From assembly GCA_947165295.1 (NCBI GenBank), contig CAMUZU010000008.1, forward strand, positions 1-64,000: a stretch of 64,000 nucleotides of DNA, written 5' to 3'. The position numbers and the translations under genes were made by a program. Positions 8,996 to 18,157 of the stretch are shown piece after piece. The notes under the pieces were generated by a model that was not told the DNA's origin, ran no database searches, and saw only the letters and a list, made by a program, of their open reading frames with translations. This stretch comes from an uncultured Selenomonadales bacterium (lineage in GTDB: Bacteria; Bacillota; Negativicutes; Selenomonadales; Selenomonadaceae). Each line of letters opens with the position of its first letter. Position 1 is the stretch's first letter.

Positions 8996-9562
8996 ATGAT
9001 TTACTGGCTGTTGTTCTTCGAGTTCGCGAAAATCAGTTTGGTTTGCGTCGGCGGCGGTTACGCGTCAATGCCGTTGATTCAAGCGGCGGTTGTCGACACG
9101 TATCACTGGCTGAGCTTGAGCGAATTCATCGACATATTCACGATTTCGCAAATGACGCCCGGTCCGATTGGCATTAACGCGGCGACGTTCGCGGGCATGA
9201 AAATCGCGGGCATTGGCGGGGCTGTCTGCGCGACGGCGGGTTTCGTCACGCCGAGTATTTTTCTGTGCATTGCGTTGGCGAAGATAATTTTCAAGTACGG
9301 CGACTTGGGCGCGATTCACGGCATTTTGAACGGACTGCGACCTGCAGTCATGGCTCTGATTGCGGCGGCGTGCGTGAGCTTCGTGTTGCTTGCCGTGTGG
9401 AACGCCGAAGACATTCCCGAAGACTTGTCGGCGACCTTCGACCTGAAAGGCGCGGTGATTTTAATCGCTGCACTTGCGGCTGTGCGCTTGAAAGTCGGCG
9501 TGATAAAAGTTCTGCTCGCGTCGGGCGCGGCAGGCTTGATTCTTGGGCTGGTGGCAACGTGA
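8996..9562 (+). CDS. chrA: Chromate transporter half-protein (CHR domain), subunit 2
   Basis: 188 residues from ATG 8996 (GGAGG at 8984-8988, 7 nt away; a GTG at 8990 is too close to the site). Contains GGGYASMPLIQ and the QMTPGPIGINAATFAG motif characteristic of CHR proteins, with several hydrophobic segments. Begins 12 nt after the first half-gene, so the two are translated as a pair, presumably forming a heterodimeric inner-membrane transporter. Confidence 0.87.
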   Translation: MIYWLLFFEFAKISLVCVGGGYASMPLIQAAVVDTYHWLSLSEFIDIFTISQMTPGPIGINAATFAGMKIAGIGGAVCATAGFVTPSIFLCIALAKIIFKYGDLGAIHGILNGLRPAVMALIAAACVSFVLLAVWNAEDIPEDLSATFDLKGAVILIAALAAVRLKVGVIKVLLASGAAGLILGLVAT

Positions 9563-9652
9563 CGTTGCATCCGATTGTCGCGCCGTGATGTTTCGACGGT
9601 TGAACGCTGTCGCCGCGTTCGTGCGTGAAAAATTTTTTGGCAGGTGATTTGA

Positions 9653-9730
9653 TTGGGCGACGTGATAATTTTTCTGATGCTCGTGTGCATGATTTTTTAC
9701 GCGTTTGGCGACGACATATTCAGCGACTAA
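9653..9730 (+). CDS. Possible 25-residue membrane peptide
   Basis: TTG at 9653 preceded by AGGTGAT encodes 25 residues with one hydrophobic stretch (VIIFLMLVCMIFYAF) and an acidic end. It lies after the chromate transporter pair and ends at the bidirectional terminator. The hydrophobic core plus a ribosome binding site makes it conceivable, but there is no recognisable family. Confidence 0.3.
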   Translation: MGDVIIFLMLVCMIFYAFGDDIFSD

Positions 9731-9735
9731 AAAAA

Positions 9736-9775
9736 TCCCGCGACTTGTTCGGTCACGGGATAAATTTTTTTTGCA
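9736..9775. terminator. Bidirectional terminator between chrA pair and VWA gene
   Basis: Stem arms 9736-9744 and 9752-9760 (one mismatch), with an A run on the left and a T run on the right, so it can serve both converging transcripts. Confidence 0.85.
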
Positions 9776-9787
9776 ACGGGCGACGAT

Positions 9788-10441
9788 TTACTTGCGGCTG
9801 TTAAAATCTTCGTCGAGCACTTCGCGCCAGCTGTCGTCGTCGACAAGTGACTTTGCTCTGGGCGCTCTCGCGAACGAAACGAAGTTGTCCATTGCCATGA
9901 AAGCTTTTGCGGTACCGATGTCGTCGGAGTGATAATTGACGGCTCTGCGGCGGTCGATACCGATTGAGTCGGCGAATTCGGGCGCGTCGATGTTGGCACC
10001 AAGGAAGATGAATTCCCAGCCGGCTTCCTTCTGCTGTTCGATGAGCCGCTTGACGTCGCTGTAACCGAACTTGCGGCTTGAGTTTTCGTAGCCGTCGGTC
10101 GTGATGACAAACAGCGTCTTCGACGGGCGGTCTTCTTCGCGGGCGTATTTGTGGATGTTGCGCACGTGCTTAATCGCGTTGCCCACGGCGTCGAGGAGCG
10201 CGGTCGTTCCGCCGACAACGTAATCGTCTTCGGTGAGCGGCTGAACTTTGTCGAGCGGAATTCTGTCGTGCAGGACTTGCGAACGGTTGTTGAACAGCAC
10301 CGTCGACACGTAAGCCGTGCCTTCGTCGTCGGCCTGTTGTTTCTTGAGCATGGAGTTGAAGCCGCCGATCGTGTCGCTTTCGAGCCCGCTCATTGAGCCG
10401 CTTTTGTCGAGGATGAAAACCAATTCAGTAACGTTTGCCAT
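9788..10441 (-). CDS. VWA-domain protein
   Basis: 217 residues starting at ATG 10441, with an AAGGAGG site upstream. The MIDAS metal site is visible at the start (VFILDKSGSMSGL), followed by the TTALLDAVG threonine motif and FVITTDGYEN. The protein is essentially one von Willebrand A domain without signal peptide or membrane segment, so cytoplasmic. Such stand-alone VWA proteins often partner with an ATPase, kinase or regulator; here the partner is the HTH-like gene 65 bp upstream. Function unknown. Confidence 0.85.
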   Translation of the reverse strand: MANVTELVFILDKSGSMSGLESDTIGGFNSMLKKQQADDEGTAYVSTVLFNNRSQVLHDRIPLDKVQPLTEDDYVVGGTTALLDAVGNAIKHVRNIHKYAREEDRPSKTLFVITTDGYENSSRKFGYSDVKRLIEQQKEAGWEFIFLGANIDAPEFADSIGIDRRRAVNYHSDDIGTAKAFMAMDNFVSFARAPRAKSLVDDDSWREVLDEDFNSRK

Positions 10442-10506
10442 TGTTATAACCTCCTTCGTTGCGCCGATTGTAACGCGCAGGAAGTTACGCCCGGTCACTT
10501 GCGAAG

Positions 10507-11076
10507 TTACAAATCGTCTTTTCGCTTGGGCACGATGTCTTGTCCGCAAGCGTGAAGAATTTCGTTGAGCGTGTTCAGGTTGAAGAATTTGCTCTTGGCA
10601 AGCAGTTGTTGCTTTTCTATGAACGCGGAGATTATCACGTCGCGTCTTATGGCGTTCGACAGCGCGAAGCCCGCCGAACTTAAAAACTTTTTCGTCGTCG
10701 GAAGGTCAAGCCGCAGTGCAACGGCAAAAGCAATCGCCGTGTCTTTGCTCGGCTGGTAATTGACGTTGTTCACGATTCGATTGTAAATTTGTCGCAGGAC
10801 TTCGGCGCGCTTGTAAATCGTCGACGGCTTTTCGCCGCTCTCATTGACCAGGCGCAACAACATCTGTGAAAACGTTTCGCCCGCATTCTTCGCGACAATG
10901 TCGTCAAAGTCAAAGTCACTCGCCGAAAAAGACGGCGTTAAGAAACTCATTGCCCGCGGCTCTGACGGTTCGTAAAATGAAGACATTCTTGCGGCGTAAC
11001 GAACGGTCGGCTTTTCGCCCTTGAAATGTTCGGCGACATACGCGTTGACCAGTTCAAGCAACTCTTTGCGTGTCAT
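10507..11076 (-). CDS. HTH-like regulatory protein paired with the VWA gene
   Basis: 189 residues from ATG 11076, with GGGAGGTG upstream. The C-terminal half (GEKPSTIYKRAEVLRQIYNR, YQPSKDTAIAFAVALRLDL, then a helical tail ending near HACGQDIV) matches a degenerate XRE-like helical domain seen in Firmicutes proteins that sit beside VWA, macro or kinase genes. The N-terminal part is a short helical segment plus a disordered linker. Whether it binds DNA is not evident. Transcribed with the VWA gene. Confidence 0.7.
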   Translation of the reverse strand: MTRKELLELVNAYVAEHFKGEKPTVRYAARMSSFYEPSEPRAMSFLTPSFSASDFDFDDIVAKNAGETFSQMLLRLVNESGEKPSTIYKRAEVLRQIYNRIVNNVNYQPSKDTAIAFAVALRLDLPTTKKFLSSAGFALSNAIRRDVIISAFIEKQQLLAKSKFFNLNTLNEILHACGQDIVPKRKDDL

Positions 11077-11142
11077 AAAAAAACACCTCCCGCGCAGATT
11101 GTAACTAATTCGCCGCGAAAGTTCAATCGCCGCCCGCGATAC

Positions 11143-11170
11143 TTGACACCAACGTTGACTCGCGTATAAT
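11143..11170 (+). promoter_or_regulatory. Consensus sigma-70 promoter
   Basis: TTGACA at 11143-11148 and TATAAT at 11165-11170, both exact consensus, with a 16-bp spacer. Drives the small Cys-rich gene at 11229. Confidence 0.85.
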
Positions 11171-11172
11171 TC

Positions 11173-11196
11173 GTTTACCCGCAAGTTTACCCGCAA
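11173..11196 (+). repeat. Two 12-bp tandem repeats just downstream of the -10 box
   Basis: GTTTACCCGCAA occurs twice head to tail at 11173-11184 and 11185-11196, spanning the expected transcription start. The position fits an operator or a site for a protein bound to the leader; no known binding motif is recognised. Confidence 0.7.
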
Positions 11197-11228
11197 GGGC
11201 GCAACAACTTTTTGGGAGGTTGACACCA

Positions 11229-11423
11229 ATGGACACCTACGACTGTGAATTACTCGACGCGGCAAATCTCGACATCTTCAAACCTGCTCAAGAAAAAATT
11301 CCCGACATCTGCTGCGAAGACTGCAAGTACAGCTTGTGGCTCGCGCAGAAAAAATTGTTTCAATGCACGTGGTACGGCATTTTGGTCGAAGGCAACGACT
11401 CCTGCGACGAAGCGGAATGTTAG
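11229..11423 (+). CDS. Small Cys-rich protein of unknown function (64 aa)
   Basis: ATG 11229 has GGGAGG 9 nt upstream. The product is acidic, with seven cysteines concentrated in IPDICCEDCKYSLW and in a C-terminal NDSCDEAEC, and no membrane segment. A CxxC pair suggests metal binding or a small zinc ribbon. Not recognised as a family. Strong promoter and repeat upstream; a degenerate copy of its last 16 codons follows at 11462. Confidence 0.65.
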   Translation: MDTYDCELLDAANLDIFKPAQEKIPDICCEDCKYSLWLAQKKLFQCTWYGILVEGNDSCDEAEC

Positions 11424-11461
11424 TTGCGACGTTCGCCGCCGACGCTTGAATCACTCGACGC

Positions 11462-11509
11462 GGCATTTTCGTCACGGACGACGATTTATGCGACGAAGCG
11501 GAAAATTAG
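11462..11509 (+). pseudogene. Duplicated tail of the Cys-rich gene
   Basis: Sixteen codons (GIFVTDDDLCDEAEN, stop) align codon for codon with the last sixteen of the preceding gene (GILVEGNDSCDEAEC, stop), offset 86 bp. Just before it, ESLDAAF in another frame resembles ELLDAAN near the start of the same gene. It looks like the residue of a second copy that lost its middle. Confidence 0.6.
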
Positions 11510-11510
11510 T

Positions 11511-11538
11511 TTGCGCAACCTTCGACGCGTGATATAAT
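11511..11538 (+). promoter_or_regulatory. Promoter for the dipeptidase gene
   Basis: TTGCGC at 11511-11516, spacer of 16 bp, TATAAT at 11533-11538, 29 bp before the start codon. The -35 overlaps the end of the duplicated tail of the Cys-rich gene. Confidence 0.6.
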
Positions 11539-11567
11539 TTCGCAAACATTTGGAAGGAGTTTTGCTC

Positions 11568-12293
11568 ATGAAGTTCTGCAGAATTTTTATCGGCGCGTTT
11601 TTGGCGTTGACGTTGTTTGTCGCGCCGGCTCACGCGCAAAAATCCGCGTCGCCCGAAGACTCGTCGGGATTCGTGGTGCTGTCGGAAGTCGCGCCCGACA
11701 TAATCCAGGAGATTCGCTACTTCTCGACGTACAATTTCGTCGGCGACAGGATTGACGGCTACCAAGTCCCCTGCGCGTTAATGACACGCGAGGCTGCCGA
11801 AGCGTTGAAGGCGGTTTCAGATGACTTGATGCGTCGCGGTTATCGGCTCAAAATTTACGACGCTTACCGTCCGCAAACGGCCGTTGATCATTTCGTGCGT
11901 TGGGCTGAAGACATCAAAGATACCCGCATGAAAAATTATTTTTACCCGAAGGTCGACAAGACGCGCCTGTTCGACGAAGGCTACATTGCCGCGAAGAGCG
12001 GGCACAGTCGCGGTTCGACGGTTGACTTGACGCTGTTCGACATGAAGACCGGCAAGGAAGTCGACATGGGCGGCACGTTCGATTGGTTCGGCGAAGAGTC
12101 ACACCCCGATTACGTCGGCAAGCTCACGCGCAAGCAACTGCACAACCGCAAGATTCTGCGCGACGCGATGATTCGTCACGGTTTCAAGCCGATTGAAGAG
12201 GAGTGGTGGCACTTCACGCTCAAAGACGAGCCGTATCCCGATACGTATTTCACGTTCCCCGTCACCGACCTGCGAATCAAACAAGCGGCGTGA
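11568..12293 (+). CDS. D-alanyl-D-alanine dipeptidase, VanX/DdpX family, secreted
   Basis: 241 residues from ATG 11568 (GGAAGGA upstream). A signal peptide ends around AHA-Q at 21-24. Zinc-peptidase motifs are complete: SGHSRG (144-149, His146), Asp153, and EEWWHF with Glu212 and His215, matching the SxHxxGxAxD and ExxWH signatures of VanX/DdpX. It should cleave D-Ala-D-Ala or related peptidoglycan dipeptides in the periplasm. No vanA/vanH or peptide transporter is adjacent, so a peptidoglycan-recycling role is more likely than glycopeptide resistance. Confidence 0.9.
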   Translation: MKFCRIFIGAFLALTLFVAPAHAQKSASPEDSSGFVVLSEVAPDIIQEIRYFSTYNFVGDRIDGYQVPCALMTREAAEALKAVSDDLMRRGYRLKIYDAYRPQTAVDHFVRWAEDIKDTRMKNYFYPKVDKTRLFDEGYIAAKSGHSRGSTVDLTLFDMKTGKEVDMGGTFDWFGEESHPDYVGKLTRKQLHNRKILRDAMIRHGFKPIEEEWWHFTLKDEPYPDTYFTFPVTDLRIKQAA

Positions 12294-12298
12294 TCTGT

Positions 12299-12402
12299 GT
12301 TACTTTTCTTTTGGCGCAAAAGAAAAGTAAGCAAAAGAAAACAGCCCGCAGGTGATACATCCTGTATCAACTGCGGGCGCGGCCGTCATCCATGACGGCC
12401 GG
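12299..12402 (-). repeat. Three-hairpin intergenic repeat, copy 2
   Basis: Inverted orientation. Hairpin B has GATAC-AGGAT-GTATC in place of GAAAC/GTTTC, and hairpin C is ACTTTTCTTTT/AAAAGAAAAGT. Lies between the convergent dipeptidase and glycerate kinase genes. Confidence 0.9.
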
Positions 12403-12420
12403 TGTTACGTCGCGGTGAAG

Positions 12421-13560
12421 TCAGCGGCGACACTTTTCAATCAACTTGACGATATTGGCAACCGTCTCGGAAATGTTTTTCGAGGCGGTTTCTTTTTGCA
12501 TTGCCTGCGACAGCGTCACGGGCGAACGAAGAATCGCAAAGGCGGCATCAAGTCCCGCGTCGTCCGAAATGTCCGCGACACTTCCGCCAAGCCCGACGGT
12601 CAAAATCTTCGGGTTGAGTCGTTTGGCAAGTTTGGCGACACCCGACGGAGCTTTGCCTTGCGCGGTTTGGAAGTCGAGCCGACCTTCGCCCGTGAACAAA
12701 ACATCCGCCGTGCGCAAGTCGTCGGCAATGTCGAGCACGTCCAAAACCAATTCGACGCCGGGCACAAGTTCGCCGCGCAGAAACGTCCTGAACGCGAAAC
12801 CGAGTCCGCCCGCCGCACCGTCACCCGCCGCAGAAATTTTTTCGAGCCGAAGGAACTTCGCCGACAGTTCGCCGAAGCGTTCAATCCACGCGTCCATCGT
12901 CTTGATAACTTCAGGCGTCGCGCCTTTTTGCGGAGAGTAAACCGCCGAGCAACCGTTTTCGCCCGTGAGCGGATTGGTCACGTCGCAGGCGATTTTGAAC
13001 GTGCAATCGTCAAGTTCGGCGGGAACATTTGAGCTGTCAATCGCGGTGACGTTCGCCAAGTCGCGCCCGAAAATCCCGCAAGTGTTGCCGTTCGCGTCCG
13101 TGAACTTAAAACCGAGCGCGGTCAACATGCCGAGCCCGCAGTCATTTGTTGCCGAGCCGCCGATACCGACGACGAAATTTCGACAGCCGTCACGAAGAGC
13201 TTGCAGAATCATTTCGCCGACGCCGTAAGTTGTCGTGTTGAGCGGGTTGCGTTTATCTTCAGGCACGAGCGTCAAACCTGCCGCACTTGCCATTTCAATG
13301 ACCGCCAAACTTTTCGCGGGCACTTCGCCGAATTGAGCCGAAACTTTTTGACCGAGCGGGTCGCACACGTCAACGGACTTCAATTCGCCGCCGAGACCTG
13401 CGGTTATCGTTTGACAGGTGCCTTCGCCGCCGTCGGCAAGCGGAAAGACTTTCACGTCGGACATTGGTGACGCGGACAAAATTCCGTCGCGAGCCGCCGC
13501 GCCCGCCTCTAAGCCGGTCAAGCTGCCTTTCAAGCTGTCAATCGCCACGATGATTTTCAT
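12421..13560 (-). CDS. glxK: Glycerate kinase (GarK/GlxK type)
   Basis: 379 residues, full length. N-terminal MKIIVAIDSLKGSLTGLEA, the FPLADGGEGTC motif, VGIGGSATNDCGLGML and LFTGEGRLDFQTAQGKAP are signatures of the glycerate 2-kinase type I family. It phosphorylates D-glycerate with ATP in the cytoplasm, feeding glycolysis. ATG at 13560 with GGGAGG upstream. Stands alone next to the prophage remnant; the dha genes beyond it also feed three-carbon compounds into glycolysis, though not in the same transcript. Confidence 0.92.
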   Translation of the reverse strand: MKIIVAIDSLKGSLTGLEAGAAARDGILSASPMSDVKVFPLADGGEGTCQTITAGLGGELKSVDVCDPLGQKVSAQFGEVPAKSLAVIEMASAAGLTLVPEDKRNPLNTTTYGVGEMILQALRDGCRNFVVGIGGSATNDCGLGMLTALGFKFTDANGNTCGIFGRDLANVTAIDSSNVPAELDDCTFKIACDVTNPLTGENGCSAVYSPQKGATPEVIKTMDAWIERFGELSAKFLRLEKISAAGDGAAGGLGFAFRTFLRGELVPGVELVLDVLDIADDLRTADVLFTGEGRLDFQTAQGKAPSGVAKLAKRLNPKILTVGLGGSVADISDDAGLDAAFAILRSPVTLSQAMQKETASKNISETVANIVKLIEKCRR

Positions 13561-13599
13561 GTCACGAACCTCCCAAAAATTTTTGCGACATTATACCAC

Positions 13600-14126
13600 G
13601 ACAAAGCTTCCGTGCGGCGAAGAAACGCGTTTTACCACGTCGCTTGCATCAATCGTCGACACGCTCAACCAAAGCAAAACTCCTTTTTAAAAAGAAATTG
13701 ACGCCGTTTAGCACTGAACATCCGACGCTTGCACGAGTCCAAAGCCGCTGAATACGACGACAAAATCAAGTGACAGTTTGAGACGTTCGGCGATGCAACG
13801 AAATGACAACGTGTTTTGACCGACAATCAAACGCAAGCCGGACAAGAAACTTTGCGCAGACGCCATTCTTGTCGCCGATAAGTCGGTCGCACTTCGAATT
13901 GATTCGTTCCATGACCTCGAAGCGCGTCTTTGTGCGGCGAATTTTCTTCCAGCCGTCGTCGCAAGTGGCGTCGGGCGTGACCGGCCGTTGAGCACGAAGA
14001 CAATTTTCTCGTCATTGCAGGCCGCCGCGCCAATACGCGAACTTCGACTTCGTGACGCGGGCATTTCTGCGTTCGTACGTGAGAGCCGAACTTGACGAAG
14101 AATCCAAGCAACGGAAGTGAACTTTC
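13600..14126 (+). other. Degenerate left part of prophage remnant, no intact gene
   Basis: No frame is open for a plausible full protein. Fragments such as LHESKAAEYDDKIK are followed by stops. Because the next recognisable pieces are tail genes, I take this as decayed prophage DNA. No terminator or promoter is evident. Confidence 0.45.
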
Positions 14127-14387
14127 ATGTCAAGCCGCATAATTGAAATAATCATCCAGACCAACGACAAAACTTCGGCGGGCTTGTCGGCGATTCAGTC
14201 GAAGTTTCCGGCTGCCGAAAAGACGATTCAGCGCGTCGCAAGCCGCATGAAGGGTTTCGCCGCCGCCAAATTTCGGGCGACAATTTCGCTGATTGACCGC
14301 GTGACTGAACCCGGCAGTCGAATCAATTCTGTGCTCAAAAGTCTCGCGGGCAAGGCGTATCGATTGACCGTCGGCGTCGATGGCTGA
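14127..14387 (+). pseudogene. Phage tail tape-measure protein, N-terminal fragment
   Basis: 86 codons from ATG 14127 (MSSRIIEIIIQTNDKTSAGL, then SLIDRVTEPGSRINSVLKSL). This is the usual beginning of tape-measure-like tail proteins of PBSX/contractile phages, which are normally many hundreds of residues. The frame stops after the first domain and the rest is missing. Confidence 0.6.
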
Positions 14388-14539
14388 TTTTTGGACTTGT
14401 ACTAAAAGACCGGCGCCTCGGCAGCGAAGCGTTAAATTTCGGCGGCGACGAACTTCAGCCCGAACCCGAACGCAAGGCTTTTGACAACCTTGAAGGCGTC
14501 GACATTCCCGAACACAACCGAATTGGCGCATGGAACTTT

Positions 14540-14680
14540 CCGAAATCATCCGCGAAGTCAAGCTCGGACTTGTCGACGGCGAGTTTCCGCACGTTCAGCG
14601 TCGTTGAAGTCGGCGAAATCAAAACCCCGAAAGGCGAACAGCTCACCGCAATCAGTTGGCGCGGAACGTTTGCTTGACTA
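14540..14680 (+). pseudogene. Phage tail protein fragment (XkdP-like)
   Basis: A short frame reads FRTFSVVEVGEIKTPKGEQ and then LTAISWRGTFA, the kind of segment found near the start of XkdP/LysM-type tail proteins. It is followed by a stop with no continuation. Order after the tape measure and before baseplate J matches the PBSX gene order. Confidence 0.5.
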
Positions 14681-14741
14681 TTGCGCGGTGGACTGCGGAC
14701 TTTCGATACATACAGCGACTTGCGCTTAAGGAAATGTTCAC

Positions 14742-15516
14742 GTGACCGCCGACCCGTTTTTGACGTTCCCGAAAGTTTTTGTGTTCAGCGTGCCGAGTGA
14801 AAATTCCGTGGCGGCGGTGGACTTTGAGACCGTCGAGGCGGCGACTGTGCCCGAAAGCGGACAATTAAGCGTGCGCGCCGACACGATCATAATTATGAAA
14901 AATCCCGTCGACAACGTGTACACGATAACCAACGACGCGACGTCGGGTGGCACCGAGATTGAGAGCGACGACAGCTTGCGTGCGCGAATCGACGATTATT
15001 ATGCCTGGCGTCAATTGAGTTTCGTCGGCAACAAGCGCGACTACATTCGCCGGGCAAAAAGCGTTGACGGCGTGGGTTTCGCGCATTGCATTCCGCTGTA
15101 CTTCGGCGCGAATTCCGTCAAGCTTGTTATCGCGGACGCGAACGGTCAGCCCGCAATGCAGGAGATTTTGGACGCGGTTGAGACTTACATTTTCGGCACG
15201 GGTCACGACGACTTGAACCGTTTGGCACCAATCGACGTCGCGAAATGGGAAGTTGCCGCGCCGACTTTGAATAACGTCGCTTGAGAGCGTCGAAGAAAAC
15301 ATTCGCCGCAAGTTGGACGCGTTTTATTTGACGCTTGCCGACGCTGAAAATCGTTTCGGGACACTGCGTTACGTGAAAGTTTCCGAACAAATTCTGAACA
15401 CGGCGGGCGTCGAAGACTTCAAACATTTACGCGTGAACGACGGGCTGAGCAACGTCGACTTCGCCGAAGACGAACTGCCAATCACCGGCACAATCGAGCT
15501 GATAAGTTATGGCTAA
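14742..15516 (+). pseudogene. Baseplate J-like protein, truncated and frameshifted
   Basis: The first frame (14742-15284) carries baseplate J features: VPESGQLSVRADTIIIMKNP, NDATSGGTEIESDDSLRARI and a GFAHCIPLYFGANSVKLVIA segment. It ends prematurely near 15283, and the downstream frame (ESVEENIRRKLDAFYLTLAD, then VGDFKHL-like and DELPITGTIELISYG) is the C-terminus of the same protein, one frame off. The true N-terminus is also lacking. Inactive baseplate wedge gene. Confidence 0.7.
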
Positions 15517-15960
15517 GTCTTCCGAGCGCATGATTCGTTTCGTCGCGTCGATTTACGAGAATTCGTTTTGCCTGAAGTCTTACTTCGATGCACTTGGCGC
15601 GTCCTTCGACACGCTCACAAAATATTTTTCGGAACTTCGGGCGCTCCTGCGAATCAAAGCCGCAGTTCATTTGCCGCTGAATCCCGCAGTCTTAGAAAAG
15701 TTTGCGCGTGACAATTACGGCTTCGACTGCTGCCTTGACGAGACGCACGCGGGCGAAATCACTTTCGAACCGGGCAATCCGCAAAGTCAACTGTTCACGA
15801 TTCGCGTCGGGACTTCGTTGTTTGTCGCGGAAACAATCAGAATCGCCGCCGAGCCCGAAAAAATCATTTACGACGGCACCGGCAAGGTCAGCAAAATTTT
15901 CGACGCGACGGCGGGCAACTTCGCGGCGTTTGATTCGAGCGGCGGGACTTGGTTTGATCG
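15509..15960 (+). pseudogene. Phage tail protein fragment downstream of baseplate J
   Basis: ATG 15509 overlaps the end of the baseplate J frame by 8 nt, as in intact phages. About 150 codons are readable (MAKSSERMIRFVASIYENSF ... IRIAAEPEKIIYDGTGKVSK) before the sense frame moves to the tail-fibre frame near 15950. Position suggests a tail protein I/XkdU-like gene; the sequence itself does not confirm the family. Confidence 0.5.
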
Positions 15961-16778
15961 ACGAACAACGCGGCTTCGACCTTTTGAGCAAGGCGTTGGC
16001 GGGCAAGCAACTTCATTTCACGCGAATGGCTTTGGGCGACGCGAACGGACTCATGCCGACCGAAGACGAGCAGTACGAAATGACGGGCATGATTCATCAA
16101 TGTTTCGAAGCGAAAATCAGCGACATGCGATTTACGGGCGGCGGCACGGCAACCGTCACGTGTATTGTTCAGAACGCGAAAGTCGAACACGGTTTCCGAA
16201 TCGCCGAAGTCGGGCTTTTCGCGCTTGACCCGGACACCGACGAAGAAATTCTGCATTGCTACCGAAATTCGGGCGTGGCGTCGAGTTACATGCCTGGCGG
16301 CGGCGGCGCGGTTTGCCGGAATGTCACGCTGTCGATTGTCATCGTCGTCGACAAGGCGACGAACGTCACTGCGGTCATTGACGCGAGTTTGTTGTACGTT
16401 TCGCAAGCCGAATTCCTTCAGCACGTCAACAGCGACAACCCGCATCCGAACTTGCCGAACGTCGCCGAAGCCGTCACTTTCGCCGACACGATCCGGGTTG
16501 ACGTCGGCGACAATAAGTTGCACCCGATGTCGTTCGTGAATCTTCAGCGGCTGATTTTGAACGGCGACGCGTCCGCAGTTCCAAAAATCAATTCGCGCCT
16601 CGTGCCTTGGTGGTCTTCACAAACGATTTGGCGAACACGTACGACTTGACGCGTGCGCAACTTTATCGCTCGTCGGTCGCCGTCGATTCAAACGGTCAAG
16701 CTTCGGGCGCGGGCAACTTCACGCTTTCGGGCGACGCGGCGTTTTCGGAAAACGGTTACTTTTCTTTGACGGCTTGAG
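15945..16778 (+). pseudogene. Tail fibre/collar protein, frameshifted
   Basis: The frame opens with GLIDEQRGFDLLSKALAGKQ and LHFTRMALGDANGLMPTEDE, the typical N-terminus of phage tail-collar fibre proteins, and runs through VEHGFRIAEVGLFALDPDTD and NSDNPHPNLPN to about 16600. There the frame shifts, and a further piece (TNDLANTYDLTRAQLYRSSV ... GDAAFSENGYFSLTA, stop near 16778) continues it. No start codon precedes the first frame. Confidence 0.6.
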
Positions 16779-16786
16779 GTGACGAC

Positions 16787-17960
16787 ATGGCTTTGAAAAT
16801 TTCTTACGGGGCGGGCGCGCTCGGCACGAATCCGCTGTTTTTCTTCGTCGCAAACAACGTCGCAGTCGTGTTGCTGAATTTGTTGCCGTCGCCGTCGCCC
16901 AGTACAAGGATTTGACGCTCGGCGAAGATTGTACGATTACACCGCCCGTCTACAGCGCGTCGAATTATCACGGCGGCAAAATCAATCTGTCTGCGACGCG
17001 GCGTCTCGTATCGGTAACCCGTCGACAAAAGGCGTGCAATTTTACCGAGGCTCGTCGACATCAGTAATTTATAATGAAACTGCACCAAGCGGCGTCACCA
17101 ACGTCGGCGGCTCGACCATCTTAATCGCCGCTGAATCAATCGAAAATTTCTCGTGCGCAATGATTGCCAAATACCGCAATTCATCTTTGACGGCGGGTCA
17201 AGGCTTTTGCAGATGTTATATCGCCAGTGAAACCAAACTTCGCAACGACGAAGGACTTTACGCTTACGACTGCATTTCGACGCCGTCGCGGATTAAGCGC
17301 ATGAACATTAAAAATTTTGGCAACGGTTCGTTCGGCGACGTGGCGGGCACAAACATTCAGCTGAACAATTACGCGACAATCACCGCAGTCGTACGGCTTC
17401 GACAATCAGCCCGAAGTTTGGCGCGAAATGACTTGCGAAGTTGACCAACAGCCTTACGACGACGATTCCGTTCAAAGCTGTTATATTTATTCGCTTGCCG
17501 ACGACAAACGCGGACTGCAAATCGCCAACATCCGCTTTCAACGCCGAAAACAGAATCATCACGTGCGTCGCGTCCGTCGGTACGAAAATCATCGCAAGCT
17601 ACGACAAACTCGACGAGGTGATTTCATGGATTGAACTTGGTTGGAGTAGGCGGCGCACGACCGCATCGACGAATTTTTACACAAGGAAGCGCACGGCATG
17701 ATTGACGCGCTGTGGCTGTACATGTTGATAATTTGAGCCGCCGACCGCTGAAGACTACTTGTAAAGAATAACTCGTCTTGAGAATCGGACGACGCGTCGA
17801 AGGTTATTTGCGCGCCGTCGGCTACGACGTGAAGCTGTTTCTGTTCGACGGCTTGGGAAGAAATCGGCTTTGACCGTGCGAGTGAGCCGGTTGAAGAACT
17901 TGACTTCGACGGCACGGGCTTTTATCCACCGCTTGACGATACGCACGGCGTTTGCTTGGA
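16787..17960 (+). pseudogene. Decayed phage structural genes
   Basis: Several broken frames follow: MALKISYGAGALGTNPLFFF from 16787; a longer piece from about 17020 with RGSSTSVIYNETAPSGVTNV and AESIENFSCAMIAKYRNSS; then IIASYDKLDEVISWIELGW near 17600; then RRVEGYLRAVGYDVKLFLF near 17790. None is intact. They resemble minor tail or receptor-binding genes, but I cannot name families. Confidence 0.5.
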
Positions 17961-17971
17961 TAAAAAAATTA

Positions 17972-18003
17972 CCCTCTCCGAACTCGTGGAGAGGGCTTTT
18001 TTG
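17972..18003 (+). terminator. Terminator at the right end of the prophage remnant
   Basis: Perfect 8-bp stem CCCTCTCC/GGAGAGGG (17972-17979, 17988-17995) followed by C and seven T. Confidence 0.9.
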
Positions 18004-18157
18004 TGTCCGAAATTGTCTGCGCGTTGTCTGTAAGCCGATATTTTTTTCGACCGTTTCAAGTTATGACGAGTCAATGCATGCAAGCCGTGTCAAAAGAATT
18101 CAAACCGATTGACGCTTCGGCGTGCGTGTGATAAATTTTCGTGCGGGAGGGATTCAC

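Noticed and set aside
9788-11076. VWA/HTH pair as a tellurite-type (TerY-P) defence module
   Set aside because: The phosphatase and kinase partners of that system are absent.
11568-12293. Vancomycin resistance cluster
   Set aside because: VanX-like gene is alone and has a signal peptide, unlike cytoplasmic VanX with vanH and vanA; recycling role is more likely.
13600-17995. Intact prophage with attachment sites
   Set aside because: No integrase, no head genes and no convincing direct repeats at both ends; all tail genes are broken.
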